Below, piece after piece: positions 36,873 through 48,096 of a stretch of 64,000 bases of DNA. The stretch comes from Sinonovacula constricta (taxonomy: Eukaryota; Mollusca; Bivalvia; Cardiida; Solecurtidae), in contig CM017572.1 of the NCBI GenBank assembly GCA_007844125.1, forward strand, positions 20,615,934-20,679,933. The letters run 5' to 3'. The number at the start of each line of letters is the position of its first letter. Position 1 is the stretch's first letter. Under the pieces are notes generated by a model that worked only from the letters and a program-made list of their open reading frames with translations, was not told where the DNA came from and made no database searches. The position numbers and the translations under genes are program-made.

Positions 36873-39800
36873 GTAAGTATGCACCTTTTCTCTTTATTGT
36901 GCAAACCAATGGTTTTATGTGCACCTGTTGCTTCCACTGCAAGAAATGATGTCTACTACTAGGTGAACTGTTATTTTTCTCTTTAAAGTGTATTTTTTTT
37001 TTAATATTCTACTCAGCGAAATAAGATATTCAGTATTGCACATTTGACATATTTTACATATTCTTAATGTCTGCAAAAACTGTAGTAACATAAGTATAGT
37101 CTGTTCAGGATAGCCTGCTCAGGGATTTAAATCTCAAGAATACATCAACTTGATAACAATTGTTTCTTAATTGTTGAGTGAGTGGTTTATTTTTTCAACC
37201 AATCAGATGTCAGTAGTTTAAATTTTACTGAACAACTGAAACTCGAAAATCTAGTATATGGCAGGGACTCATTGGCTCCCTCGTTTACTGGCATCTAAAT
37301 TCAAAGGAGTTTAAAACTAGCCATGTCTATATGATCTAGATTATTTTAAATAATAAACATCTAAAAATAAAAGAAGAACTTGTGCTCTGGTTTAGTTTGG
37401 TATTTAACCAGTCTTTATATTGGGAGAGTGCGATGCTTAAAGGGTTGTTCATAGTCTGTGTTTGTTTACTTTTTTTCTAGCATCGTCATAATGTATCCGA
37501 TATAGTGCCGTTTTTTTTTTAAAAAAATAAATAAATAACACAATGCTACAAGTTTATTTCATAACTTGCGACAATATGTATTTATATATGTATAACATAT
37601 GCATGTTCTTGTTAAACGAACACGGCGATCGGTCATTTGTTATATCGTCGTCTTGTCCAGGTACTGTTGCTTGGCCTCGTTGTTATCGTTTCCGCCGGCC
37701 CAAACACAGCCGTTGGTCAGAACACGCCCCGAAGGAGATGTACTGATGATGACGTAAGTCCACACAAATCATTCTGTTAAATCAACATTTTATTTTCTTG
37801 GAACCTATTCATGTTATTCATTGCGACTTGTACGATAAATCCGTTTATATACTGCTACAGGAAAAGTAGTTACATTTGGAGACAATAAGAAGTGGTGTTA
37901 AACAATGCCGAACATATTTTTGTGTTAGATTGGCCCACCCTCCTTAAGCTTTACATCTCCGCTATAAATGTTGTGGACAAAGCAGGAGGTTAAATCGAGA
38001 ACCCAGACTGGTTGACCTACCCTTACGTGGAACAGATGGTCACTCTCTCCCTATGCTGCTGATACCAGTACAAGAAAAGCATTGATGCGAAGCATCAATG
38101 GGCGACGCAACAATGAAAATTAATATTTATAAGAAATTTAGATATGACTGATTTAAATTATTAATTAAACATAAAAATCTCTGGAATAATTTAATTCTGG
38201 TATATAAGGCTACTTATATGTACAATCCTAAAAAAGGACAAACATGTCTTCCTTAACAAGTATAACCGTCAGATGTACATTAATGTTTAATAATTTAAAA
38301 AGTAAAAAATACCTCGTTTTGCGTGGAAGGTACAAAGAATAAATAAAAATAAATAATAAAAAGAACACCATTTACCGAATTAGGACCCGAATGTTGAGAA
38401 CGTGTAAACCACGGAACTTCCGAAATTTCGAACACCTCGCCCATTTTCGCTCGCCTATTCTCTCGCGGGAACGAGAATGGCCGAGGAGATCAATATTTTT
38501 TGTCTGTTTAAATGTTTCGTGTGTTATATTTGTTGTAAAAACAAAAAATGAAAAAGTCACAGAAAAAAAACATTGATTGCGACGGGATTCAATCTCTGGA
38601 GACCCTTAACATCAAAACCAGTGCATAACCACTGCACTATTCCACGATTGTCATCTGTGTGTGTATAAAATTGATATTTTTCATAACGTGCCACTACAGA
38701 CGCTATCGATCTATTTTTAAAAACAAGAGAAAATAGTAAATTTTTAACGAATAACCAATAGTTTTTATTAGATTTTTTAACATATTATTACAAAGAACAA
38801 CTTTACATATAATAATAATGCATACTCGCTATAGTTAAATATAAAAAGAACGCCATATACCGAAATAGGACCGGTACGTTGGGAATGTGTAAACGCGAAA
38901 CTTCGGAATTTTCTGGTCTATTTTCTCTCGATCATTCTATAGCTAGAACGAAAATGTCCGAGGACATCCGCTCGCATGTGCAAAATTTTTCAGCATTCCA
39001 TATATAGGCGGCGCGCGGGATTTCACGCCTTAGAGAATTGTTTATTGATTAATTTAAAGTTAATTTAGTCTGGTATTCTGTTATCACGTTTGCATCTAGC
39101 TTAAAAAGGCTGTACGCATCTGGTTACTTTGTACAGCTACATGATTTTAGCATTTTAACTGCCTTTCGTTTCATATCCTCTCACATCAATACGTGGATCT
39201 TACTGTGTGAGAACCTGTTCTTACTGCATACACATGCAGTAAATACACAGACATCCACACACACACACAATAACGTCAAGGATAAAGATACATCAAATAA
39301 AATGATAAATAGAAGAAAATTATGTCTGACTCGCCAGCAGAATAGCAGCGAACACAAACTATGAACAACAGTCATTACACCATTGACCAGATGGCCCGAG
39401 TGGTGAAGTTACTAAACACGACATAGTATAATCGTGTTTGATGCTCTATATTTTACAATGCAAAAATCAAACATTGTCCTCACGGGCTTCAATGTAAGGA
39501 AACTTATTGCTTAAAGATGATATCCGATAATTGTACCAAACGTCTGTTGCTCAAACCACCAAAAAATTATTGTTACATGAAAATATCTCTGGAAATGCGG
39601 TTAACTGGTCACTACATTCTCCTGTGTGAGAAAAGTTCATTGGAAAGTGATGCTTTACATCATACAATTCCATATTACATAAAATGATTTCTTATCTGAG
39701 TAACGCTGCACAGTTAACTATATTAAACGGAGAAAACAGCGTGACAGCTTAATTTTAAGATCAAATGATTCTCCGCTCTGATGTTTTTAAGCAGAAATCC

Positions 39801-41409
39801 CCATCCTGCATTTTTATAACTTCTAACATTTAAGTGTTCAAAATCGTTTTTACCTAGATTTAAATACTCGTTTATATAGAAATTATGATGGAATTACCTC
39901 AAATAGGGGTAATATATTGTTACATGTATTGGCTATATTTATTTGTTGAAACTGTTAGCATGGAAATAAAAACTTGTCTGGCACATTTATCATACTTCAT
40001 AACTCTATATTATAATTTGCACAGGAATGTGATGCCGGCATGGTTTGTCTTCATCCGGGCAGTTCTTCAACGTCCACAGCCAAATTCTGCTACAATTGTA
40101 CGTTGGTAATGCTGCAATTGATTTTTTTTGTTATATCACATCGACACAATTATGGTCATATTGGCCTCGTCCAGCTAATTACTTGTGGAGGAAGAACCCA
40201 GACTTATGCCTGGGTAGAACCACCGGCGCACTGCAGGTTAGCTGGAAAACCTCCCCGCATGAAAGTTCTCTCCCTGATTCGGATCCGAACCCACGCAGTA
40301 TTGAGCAGAGGAATTACAAGTCAGCAACTCTAACCGCTCACCCTCGAGCGTCCCAGCTACAGCTGATGATGTTGACTTTGGAGATGAAAACACTGATGAT
40401 CTATTTTAGGTTCATGTGTTCATGGTACCTGCACTGCTGTATCGGACAACGAGGCATCGTGCGTGTGTGACCCTGGATACGAAGGGTCGCTCTGTAATCA
40501 AGGTACGTCGACAATTACTGACGTCCCACTATTACAAAAATCCTGCCATGTCATATTACTGTTGCCTTCTAAAAACAACGACGTTCTGATGTATTATCAT
40601 TAATTACGAAGGTCATAATGGCGCATCTGAATGGAACACCGTGCTTTATTCTGCGATATGTCACGCAAAACGAACGCCTATCACCTTATTCTAACATTGG
40701 TCAAACATTTATTTATAGAATAAACCAAAGAACTTTTATGTTCAATTCGAACAACCAAACTAATATCAAAATCTCAAAATCCGATTCACCCATCGATGAT
40801 ACCATGTATTTACATTACTTTTATGTTTTATTTAATTATCAAATAAATATAAACATGTTTAACATGTCGTTTTATTGAAAAAAAAGTTTTTGTCATTAAA
40901 TTGATTACGGTGAGGGCATGATTGCACTCTTAAAAATGTAAATTATATTTTATCTACGCCCCAAAAGTGCGGAAAAATAGCTGTATAGCTCCATTGCTAA
41001 CGCTTAAGCAAATATAAGGGAAGTTCCACAACTGGTTGGCCCGGTGTCAGGATAATGTGACTGGGTGTGGTATCATGCCAGGTGTTCACGGCATGCTATA
41101 CACAGTGAAGGCAGTACTATATCTGCTTCAAGTGGACACCGTCTCCAGATAACTAAAATACTGTTGGTGGGAGGATTGATGAAGAACTATTTACTAATAC
41201 TGACTGTTAAATGTTGTCCAAGAAGGATTTAATCCACTGATGAGCTGTTGCCATTAAACCATTAATGTAGCATGTAGGTTAGTGTGTCGTGATTCACCAC
41301 ATCGAAGGCCACCGAGAAGTCAAGGAGAAACGTGTTAACGTTGATTTTTCTATTTATGTAAATGTATACACACACAAACACACACACAAACACACACGTG
41401 CATGCACCG

Positions 41410-41441
<32 letters not shown>

Positions 41442-41462
41442 CACACACACACGTGCATGCAC

Positions 41463-41554
<92 letters not shown>

Positions 41555-41593
41555 AACACACACACAAACACACAAACACACACGTGCATGCAC

Positions 41594-41674
<81 letters not shown>

Positions 41675-41746
41675 AAACACACACACAAACACACACGTGC
41701 ATGCACCGCACACACACACACACACACACACGTGCATGCACCGCAC

Positions 41747-41777
<31 letters not shown>

Positions 41778-41831
41778 AACACACACGTGCATGCACCGCA
41801 CACACACACACACACACACACGTGCATGCAC

Positions 41832-41901
<70 letters not shown>

Positions 41902-41971
41902 AACACACACGTGCATGCACCGCACACACACACACCACACACACACACGCACACACACGTGCATGCACCGC

Positions 41972-42008
<37 letters not shown>

Positions 42009-42027
42009 AACACACACGTGCATGCAC

Positions 42028-42099
<72 letters not shown>

Positions 42100-42118
42100 A
42101 ACACACACGTGCATGCAC

Positions 42119-42159
<41 letters not shown>

Positions 42160-44010
42160 GCACGCACGCACACACACACAAACACAGACACACACACACC
42201 CTCGTGTTTCAATATACGTAAAAGTGTGCTGCCTTTGACCAAAAGGAGATGACATGCATATTCAATATTTATATTTCCCGACGCGCCCTTCAGTATGCAC
42301 ATATCCCAAATCTATTTCTTTATAGACTTGCTATATTTTCATAAGAATAAGCTTGCATTCATAATAAATAATAATGACCCTCTGTTTACCTTCTGCTGTA
42401 GTGTTGTTATTGCTTCGAAATGAATATAAATTGTCTTTCAGATATCAATGAGTGTGAGGACAGCAACATTTGTGCCTCCTCAGGAGGATACTGTTCTAAT
42501 ACTGCTGGGAGTTACACTTGTGCATGCTGCGATGGATTTGAAGGCGATGGATTCACGTGCGCAGGTCTGTCTTTTTCACGGTTTACGTCCATCTGCCAAT
42601 TCTTTACACAGTTAACTTGAATCAGATCGCTTTTTTTAAGGATTTCGGAACATTTATGTTCCAGCATGGGATTGAACTCAGACCCTTCTGCACCTACGGT
42701 CGACACTATAATGACAACGTATTATTCAACCATGGTCCATTTGTGCAGTTTAAACATCGTTTTCTGTTAATGTTTGATAGAATGAAAGGCGACAAAATTA
42801 AAGTCATGTCAAGTCTCAACCATAAGCTTTAAGAAACAACAGTTCTCTATACCTTTATAAATTCAGAAAGCATGAGTTATACTCCCTGGACGTCGTGGTC
42901 AAATTGCCAGCAAACCCGGAGGCGGACGTTGGCCAGTGTCGAAGGTTGTGCCGTATATGAAAGGCAGGAGATCGTCAGTAAGGCGTGCGGTGTGGACTGC
43001 GCACCCAGTGAGTGCAATATCAAGCTTCTTCTAAGCGTTTTCGTGAAAAGATACGGAACTGTGGCACGGTCATATGAAAGTTCCTTATATTTATCATAGC
43101 AGATTATATATGGCCATAATCTTTAAATCAATTTTCTTTTGGCTGAACAGAATAAGTTGGTTGGTAAGGTTTTGATTGCTTTACTGACATACTCATTTTT
43201 TTTTCGCTTGACATTATACTGGTGAACAACAGGAACTAAATCCCCAACACAGTTTGAATCACAGTAAAAATATCAATTTTATTTTACCAACTCCCCATGT
43301 GTCACTGGTAAACCAAAAGTATATTATTGTATTTTGTAGGAAGCTGCCTGGATGTTGGTTCCACAGACGGTATTTACATTTTGTACAACATGAACAATGA
43401 ACCGTATACAGTGTTCTGTGACTTTGAAGGGGATAGTGGTTATATGTACATTGCTCCGACAAACGGCGCTTCCCCTAGCCTAGAGGACACTTACTTGGTT
43501 CAAGATCATGTGGTCATACGTCACCTGGCAACTGATGGATCCCAAAAAGTGGCCCGTATCGAGCAGATCACCGCTTATAACACGTTGCCTCTGTCTGTCC
43601 AGTATGACGCAAGCATTGGCTACAACCCAGTGATGAATAACGGCATGGGTCCGTACCTGTACGCTGGTTTAGTACCGACGGGTAATCCTGGAGACTACAA
43701 CCAAGTCGAGCAGGGCTATACAGCGTCTGGAACGGAATACAAGTTCACTAACTGCGACGGTAATGCTAACGCCTACTTTGCCTTCTTCTTCAACCACAAT
43801 GGTGCCTCGGCGACAAATCCTGGCTCGAGTACGAATACTTTAATGAGCGCATGGAAAAACGAGGCCACAGCAGCCAGCACCTACATTCCACCTAGCTTCT
43901 TCTCTTCCTTCGAGATCCACATGGGTGGCTGTGGAGGTCTTGTAACCAGTGCTCAGTTCTCGACTGTGGAAGGTGCCGCACTTGGATTAAGATTCGAACC
44001 TCCGTCTTAA
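36852..44010 (+). CDS. Secreted EGF / cbEGF / thrombospondin type 1 / fibrinogen-like-start protein, 404 residues
   Basis: Join 36852-36872, 37661-37753, 40025-40097, 40410-40502, 42442-42564, 42867-43007, 43340-44010; all introns GT-AG and phases consistent. Seen: signal peptide 1-19 (MAWLKSAVLLLGLVVIVSA), a short linker, a Cys-rich EGF-like region about 34-92 (ending CVCDPGYEGSLC), a calcium-binding EGF 94-134 (DINEC...CSNTAGSYTC), a TSP1 repeat about 139-181 (WTSWSNC), and a 222-residue C-terminal region beginning SCLDVGSTDGIYI and PYTVFCDF, which resembles the start of fibrinogen-related domains but lacks their recognisable remainder. The start ATG has A at -3 and G at +4. Inferred: a secreted extracellular-matrix or adhesion protein; no membrane anchor is seen. 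I do not recognise an orthologue, so no symbol is given. The domain order itself is well supported; the function is not. Confidence 0.9.
36873..37660. other. Intron 1 of the EGF-TSP1 gene
   Basis: AT-rich, 788 bp, no repeat or RNA recognised. The 67-codon frame ending at 37746 covers exon 2 out of its true context. Confidence 0.6.
37661..37753 (+). CDS. Exon 2, signal peptide core and start of EGF region
   Basis: 31 codons, acceptor tcttgtccag, donor GTAAGT. Encodes the hydrophobic core VLLLGLVVIVSA and the basic linker TPRRRC with the first Cys; RRR before C34 could be a furin-like processing site (inference). Confidence 0.87.
38080..38100. other. Perfect 9-bp hairpin in intron 2
   Basis: CATTGATGC, loop GAA, GCATCAATG. 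No function assigned. Confidence 0.55.
38361..38990. repeat. Pair of diverged direct repeats in intron 2
   Basis: 38361-38505 and 38849-38990 share ordered blocks: taaaaagaac.ccat.tacc, gaa.taggacc, gtgtaaac, ttttc.ctcg and ga.aatg.ccgagga. They lie about 487 bp apart in direct orientation, around a tRNA-like SINE head. The element class is unknown. Confidence 0.65.
38566..38650 (-). mobile_element. tRNA-derived SINE head
   Basis: On the - strand: tagtgcagtggttatgcact (A-box region) and gattgaatcccgtcgca (B box). It has a tRNA-like layout about 70 nt long but no paired acceptor stem, so it is called a SINE head and not a gene. Confidence 0.6.
38991..40024. other. Remaining intron 2 sequence
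   Basis: AT-rich. A weak tRNA-like A-box string (gatggcccgagtggtg) lies near 39391 without a convincing B box. Nothing else is recognised. Confidence 0.45.
40025..40097 (+). CDS. Exon 3, Cys-rich EGF-like part
   Basis: 73 nt (24 codons plus one base), encoding ECDAGMVCLHPGSSSTSTAK and FCYN. The last base T joins GT of exon 4 to make Cys. Donor GTACGT. Confidence 0.88.
40118..40355 (-). mobile_element. tRNA-derived SINE filling intron 3
   Basis: On the - strand the element starts near 40355 with ggtgagcggttagagttgct (A box) and gggttcggatcc (B box), continues through a body with cggtggttctacccaggc, and ends in an A-run (T-run at 40122-40129 on the + strand). It makes up about three quarters of the 312-bp intron. 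The head is tRNA-like and the body resembles conserved bivalve SINE bodies, the latter from memory and not checked. Confidence 0.75.
40410..40502 (+). CDS. Exon 4, EGF-like domain
   Basis: 93 nt, phase 1-1, encoding SCVHGTC, ASCVCDPGYEGSLC and NQ. The C.C..GY.G..C ending is the EGF consensus. Donor GTACGT. Confidence 0.92.
40503..40970. other. Intron 4, left part
   Basis: AT-rich. A frame at 40618-40878 has no domain and is not called. Confidence 0.45.
40975..41185 (+). mobile_element. SINE copy in intron 4 (partner at 10165-10460)
   Basis: Near-identical over about 200 bp to the reverse complement of 10195-10385, for example ggcccggtgtcaggataatg and atctgcttcaagtggacacc. The tRNA-like head seen at 10421-10445 is not preserved here, so this copy is truncated or rearranged at its 5' end. 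Each copy orients with ttgctaacgcttaagcaa as its 5' side. Confidence 0.75.
41186..41345 (-). pseudogene. Reverse transcriptase remnant
   Basis: The - strand reads FLLDFSVAFDVVNHDTLTYM, which is the non-LTR reverse-transcriptase motif around the F-D-[ST]-V-x-H segment. The continuation towards 41186 has stops. It is cut off on its 5' side by the large CA microsatellite. Confidence 0.7.
41367..42205. repeat. 840-bp (CA)n array with 11 GTGCATGCAC palindromes
   Basis: Long CA runs with AAAC interruptions, punctuated eleven times by cgtgcatgcacc (starts 41397, 41452, 41583, 41696, 41731, 41786, 41821, 41910, 41958, 42017, 42108). The punctuation shows block duplication beyond simple slippage. Frames of about 300 codons on both strands are dinucleotide artefacts. 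Lies within intron 4 of the EGF-TSP1 gene. Confidence 0.97.
42442..42564 (+). CDS. Exon 5, calcium-binding EGF with a seventh cysteine
   Basis: 123 nt, phase 1-1, one whole cbEGF module. It has D-I-N-E-C and C.N....Y.C, the calcium-binding and Asn-hydroxylation consensus. The segment TCACCDGF holds an extra Cys (seven in the module instead of six). Donor GTCTGT is a weak but valid GT site. Confidence 0.93.
42867..43007 (+). CDS. Exon 6, thrombospondin type 1 repeat
   Basis: 141 nt, phase 1-1, one module. Contains W142-x-x-W145-x-x-C148, the known C-mannosylation context, followed by TRRRTL typical of TSP1 strands, and four cysteines in all. Donor GTGAGT. Confidence 0.92.
43340..44010 (+). 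CDS. Exon 7, large C-terminal domain and stop
   Basis: 671 nt, acceptor attttgtag, TAA at 44008-44010. Encodes residues 183-404. The start has C184, DG-x-Y at 191-194 and VFCDF at 206-210, as in fibrinogen-related subdomains. The rest (for example NCDGNANAYFAFFF, IHMGGCGGLV, GAALGLRFEPP) is not recognised. It is Gly-, Ala- and Asn-rich, with only four cysteines, and is encoded by a single exon. Confidence 0.92.
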
Positions 44011-44100
44011 AACGACATCAGAACGCAGTCCCGATGGCAATGAGCCTTTCAGAAACAGCGGAATGCAGACAATAAAAACGAAACATTAACCATTATTTAA
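44011..44100 (+). other. Short 3' untranslated region with AATAAA
   Basis: AATAAA at 44071-44076, 61 nt after the stop, in the context gacaataaaaacg. A second AATAAA-rich stretch lies near 44491-44502 and could serve a longer form. Confidence 0.5.
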
Positions 44101-46226
44101 AGAAACCAATAGTTCATTTTAAGAGATTTATAACATCAATATTCTTGTAAAGAGTAAAGAACAACTTCATTTAGTGACGCTAAATACAAGCAATGTTGTA
44201 TTGTAGTTTATGCGTGTAAATAGGAGTCGCATGTCTCAATATCTAAGCATGTGAAATGCGTGTACGATTTTAATGTGGGCTTAAGTAACTAAGAACGCTG
44301 GAGAGGTGAAATGCATTCCTAGAAATCTATTCCTGGTACTTTAAAGTAGCATAAATTCTGTTATCTATACAGACCTTTAACAATGAAAACAAAACGAAAC
44401 GGCGTAGTTTTTATTTGGAACTAAAACTCATTGTTTATTAAAATATACGATTTTGTCTATCACTTTTTGTGTTATTCTGTTTAATGAACCGCCAATAAAT
44501 AAATACAAGGATATATATTTTATAAAACTTTATCGCAATATTTTCGTTCGTTTGTTTGTTATTTTACAAAAATGGCTAAATGAGGTGTTCTTATTCGGTT
44601 AGTAGGGAGCAAATAAGTTTTCTCTTAAATTTCCCATTATGATGGCGTAGAAAAATAAGTATCATGGACGTTTGGTTGCTAAATATGTGATTTGAATGAG
44701 TTGAATACACACACTGGTCCTATATATTGCATTGTCAGAATAAACCAATTGCAATGCAATTGGTGACATCATGGTAAAATGATTGCCTATCAAACTGCAA
44801 AATGAAAAAAACTGAAAATGAAAGCTCGTGCCGCCGTACGTAATGAATTTATAACAATAAACTTTGCGAATGATGTTCTTCTTTATTTTCCAAAGCAACG
44901 CGTGTGTATTAACATTGCAGCATTAGTTAACGCCTACAATAACATATCCTTACATACATAACAACATGCTCAAAAGATTAAAATGTGGTTTATAGTTCTA
45001 CTACGGGACTACTTTATTTATGAACGTAAAAACGCCTTTCGTACGACCATTTAAACGACGAGAGCTATCGAAGACGAAGCCAGTTAGTTACGAGTATTAA
45101 ATATATCTGTATCCTCAAGGACGCTTATCTATTTTGGCAAATACTTTGGTAGATCGTCATGGTGATGATTCTGATTGAAATCATGTTCAAACCACGCACA
45201 GCACAGAAATAATATACTGTGTTTCAAGTTAATGGTCTATGGTCTGGAGTTTAAAAAAAATATTCCTGTCCAGTGTGCTCGAGGTTGGAGCGCTCCGCAA
45301 ACTAAGTTTAAGAATCCCCGACAGCCACTTTGTCGACCGACCGCTCCTGGGCAGTAACTCCCGCTATTTCCTTTTAGTTATCGTTTGTCGCAGTGTTTAA
45401 TGTCTAGTGGTAGTTCAATTTTTAATATATGTGGTTATTCTCATAAGACCTTTTCACATTTTCCTTGCTTTAAGCGTATGCAGAATGTACTTTAAATGTG
45501 GTTTATTGAAGCTCTACATCTTTGTTAAAAGTAAATCCTAACACCCAACTTATCTTAACGTTTTCTCATTAGAGACATTCACGAAATTCCGAAAACCACA
45601 AAGACACGTTTTTTTAAGATCACGTTATATCATCATCCGGGTATTTCGCTCTGACGTCGAAATCTTTTAGCCGAGTTCCCAATCGTGCTTATTTGTATAT
45701 TTGGAGGGCAGAAACAATCAGACCGTGTTTTTCACGATTGTTACTGTTTGACAATTTTGATAGTGTTTAAAATTGGGTTTTTTCTCACACTTATGTATGA
45801 GTCTATGCAGAAATAATGGTCAAACTCACCCAGAACAGGGTACGAGCTAAGCAGATAAGATACCAAATCGTTTTCTCGGTCATGCAAGCATGTTAAGTTG
45901 ACACTTGCAAGGCTTTATCAACAGAACCCATTGGTCCAAAAACAAATCCAAGTAAGCACTCACTTAGGTTGTGAATGCCTCATTTATCAGCTCCAACAGC
46001 AAACGTAATAATTTACCAAATTATTAACTTAAATTCAATGTTAGAAATGATAGGAAACATGACTATCATATCATAGAACTTCAAAAAGAGAAACTATCTT
46101 CGTCCATGTGTTCGAATTTACAATTGTATAACCCAGTATTGCATTCAGAACGCTTCATTGCAAAAAATAGTATCAACAGCAACACGATAATAACAATCAG
46201 CACTACCAATAAAGGTTTGTCATCCT

Positions 46227-46227
<1 letters not shown>
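44101..46227. other. Intergenic sequence
   Basis: No gene recognised over 2.1 kb of AT-rich sequence. Around 45590-45690 is a possible partner of the short repeat at 11340-11480. Short frames (44662-44898 minus, 45175-45357 plus) show nothing beyond chance. Confidence 0.5.

Positions 46228-46293
<66 letters not shown>
46228..46293. repeat. (TAA)n microsatellite, about 22 copies
   Basis: Uninterrupted ATA/TAA trinucleotide. Confidence 0.97.
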
Positions 46294-46371
46294 GTGTTAC
46301 ATTAACACTGTCCACATTAAAATTTAGGCTACAATAATACAAAGCCGGGAATCAGTTTTATTTAAATGATA

Positions 46372-47044
46372 CTTTGGGTATTGCTGGTTCGTTGATACTT
46401 ATGGGATTGCTGGTTGGTTGATATTTAGGGAGTTGCTAGTTCGTTGATACTTATGGGAGTTGTCGGTTCGTTGATATTTAGGGGAGTTGCTGGTTCGTTG
46501 ATACTTAGGGACTGGCTGGTTCGTTGATACTTAGGGACTTGCTGGTTCGTTGATATTTAGGGAGTTGCCGGTTCGTTAATACTTGGGGAGTTGCTGGTTC
46601 GTTGATACTTAGGGACTTGCTGGTTCGTTGATACTTATGGGGATGCTGGTTAGTTGATACTTATGGGAGTTGCTGGTTCGTTGAAACTTAGGGACTTGCT
46701 GGTTCGTTGATACTTATGGACTTGCTGGTTCGTTGATACGTATGGGATTGCTGGTTCGTTGATACTTATGGGATTGCTGGTTCGTTGATACTTAGGGACT
46801 TGCTGGTTCGTTGATACGTATGGGAGTTGCTGGTTCGTTGATACTTATGGGTATTGCTGGTTCGTTGATACTTAGGAACTTGCTGGTTCGTTGATATTTA
46901 TGTGAGTTGCTGGTTCGTTGATACATATGAGGATGCTGGTTCGTTGATACTTAGGGACTTGCTGGTTCGTTGATACTTAAGGGATTGCTGGTTCTTTGAT
47001 ATTTATGGGGTTGCTGGTTCGTTGATAATTATGCGGGTTCGTTG
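46372..47044. repeat. 26-27-bp minisatellite, about 25 copies
   Basis: Unit ttgctggttcgttgatactt plus agggac or atgggag (tcgttg at 46495 and 46521). Ends abruptly mid-unit at the left side of a hAT remnant. Similar to the 48545-48975 array. Confidence 0.95.
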
Positions 47045-47049
47045 TAACC

Positions 47050-48096
47050 GTGGTCACCCGGCGCACTCACCCCCGCACCCCACCCTCTAAAATTCCCGGA
47101 CTATAAAATTTATTACCGCTAAAATAGCACATAAAAACGTGTAAATAGTTATATTTCTTACTTATAAACATTATATCAATGAAATACAAGATTTAATAGT
47201 AAAACACAAATAGATCTAGTTTAAAAAATATCTCGAGACCACATTGTGGGTTCAGTTCAGGTAGGTGTTTACTCTTTCACTAATTATTTCCGTATTTTAA
47301 CATTCCACTGCGTCTTTTCGTAGTTCCGCAATTTAAACTTGCCGCTGTAATCACTTCCGCAGCAGTTAGGACTACGTTTTAACACTGTGACTGAGAGGGC
47401 ATATCGTGCATTGATTTTGCTTCCTGGCAACATGCACGAGCTCATCAAAGACAACATTGCCGCTATTTTTTAATTTTACCGTCATGTCATGCCTGACTCG
47501 GACAGCTTCTACCAAGAAATCAAATTGTGGACAACGCGATGGCAAAACAGCGTAAACAAGAACACTTAACTATCAGTGAAACATTGTGAAGTCAATTGTG
47601 TAAACGCATATATTATAGTTACAACGAAATTAACTCTTTTAGTACTAACGTCCGTGACAGCAGCCAGCCGCGAACGCTCAAACTCGTCTTTGAGATTTAT
47701 TTAAAATTCTCACAGAAGCACGATGGGACAGCAGCGTTTTAACGCTCTTATACTGCCGTTCCTCAACCGTGACATTAAACTGGACATTGGTCAAATCATT
47801 GACAGTTATGTAAGGAAATATCCTCGGCGAATGCTGGACCCGCTGTCAGAATAAAAATATGACTTGTCTTTGTTTTGCAGTTCTGAAACCATAATGCAAT
47901 TATTCTTAATATACATGTATAGTATCAAAATATTGAACATTCAAAACGTCTCCCAAATATAGCAAAACAACTTAGGAAAGTATGAAAATAAATGATTCTA
48001 GCAAGCATTTATCAATGTTGGTAGCTCTGGTTGACAAAACATGATTAAAAATTCCCGCCGCCCGCCCCCGAACCAGCAAAACTGGATCCGCCACTG
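47050..48096 (+). pseudogene. hAT-type DNA transposon remnant with C-terminal dimerisation region
   Basis: From 47387 the + strand reads VTERAYRALILLPGN, then after an in-frame TAA at 47471 FYRHVMPDSDSFYQEIKLWT. Further on come SVTAASRERSNSSLRFI, then TMGQQRFNALILPFLNRDI. SxASRERSxSxLR and TMGQxRxNxL match the hAT C-terminal dimerisation region (established family feature). Stops and frame breaks show it is dead. The right end carries CTGGATCCGCCACTG (48082-48096), the reverse complement of the common hAT terminus CAGTGGCGGATCCAG. A left terminus near 47047 (ccgtggtcaccc) is only weakly similar. Confidence 0.75.

Noticed and set aside
39386..39510. tRNA-Leu-like sequence
   Set aside because: Only an A-box-like string is present; no B box at the expected spacing and no stems.
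41262..42302. Thr-His and Cys-Val frames of about 300 codons
   Set aside because: Dinucleotide CA repeat. Only the short end of one frame (41275-41340) is meaningful, as a reverse-transcriptase remnant.
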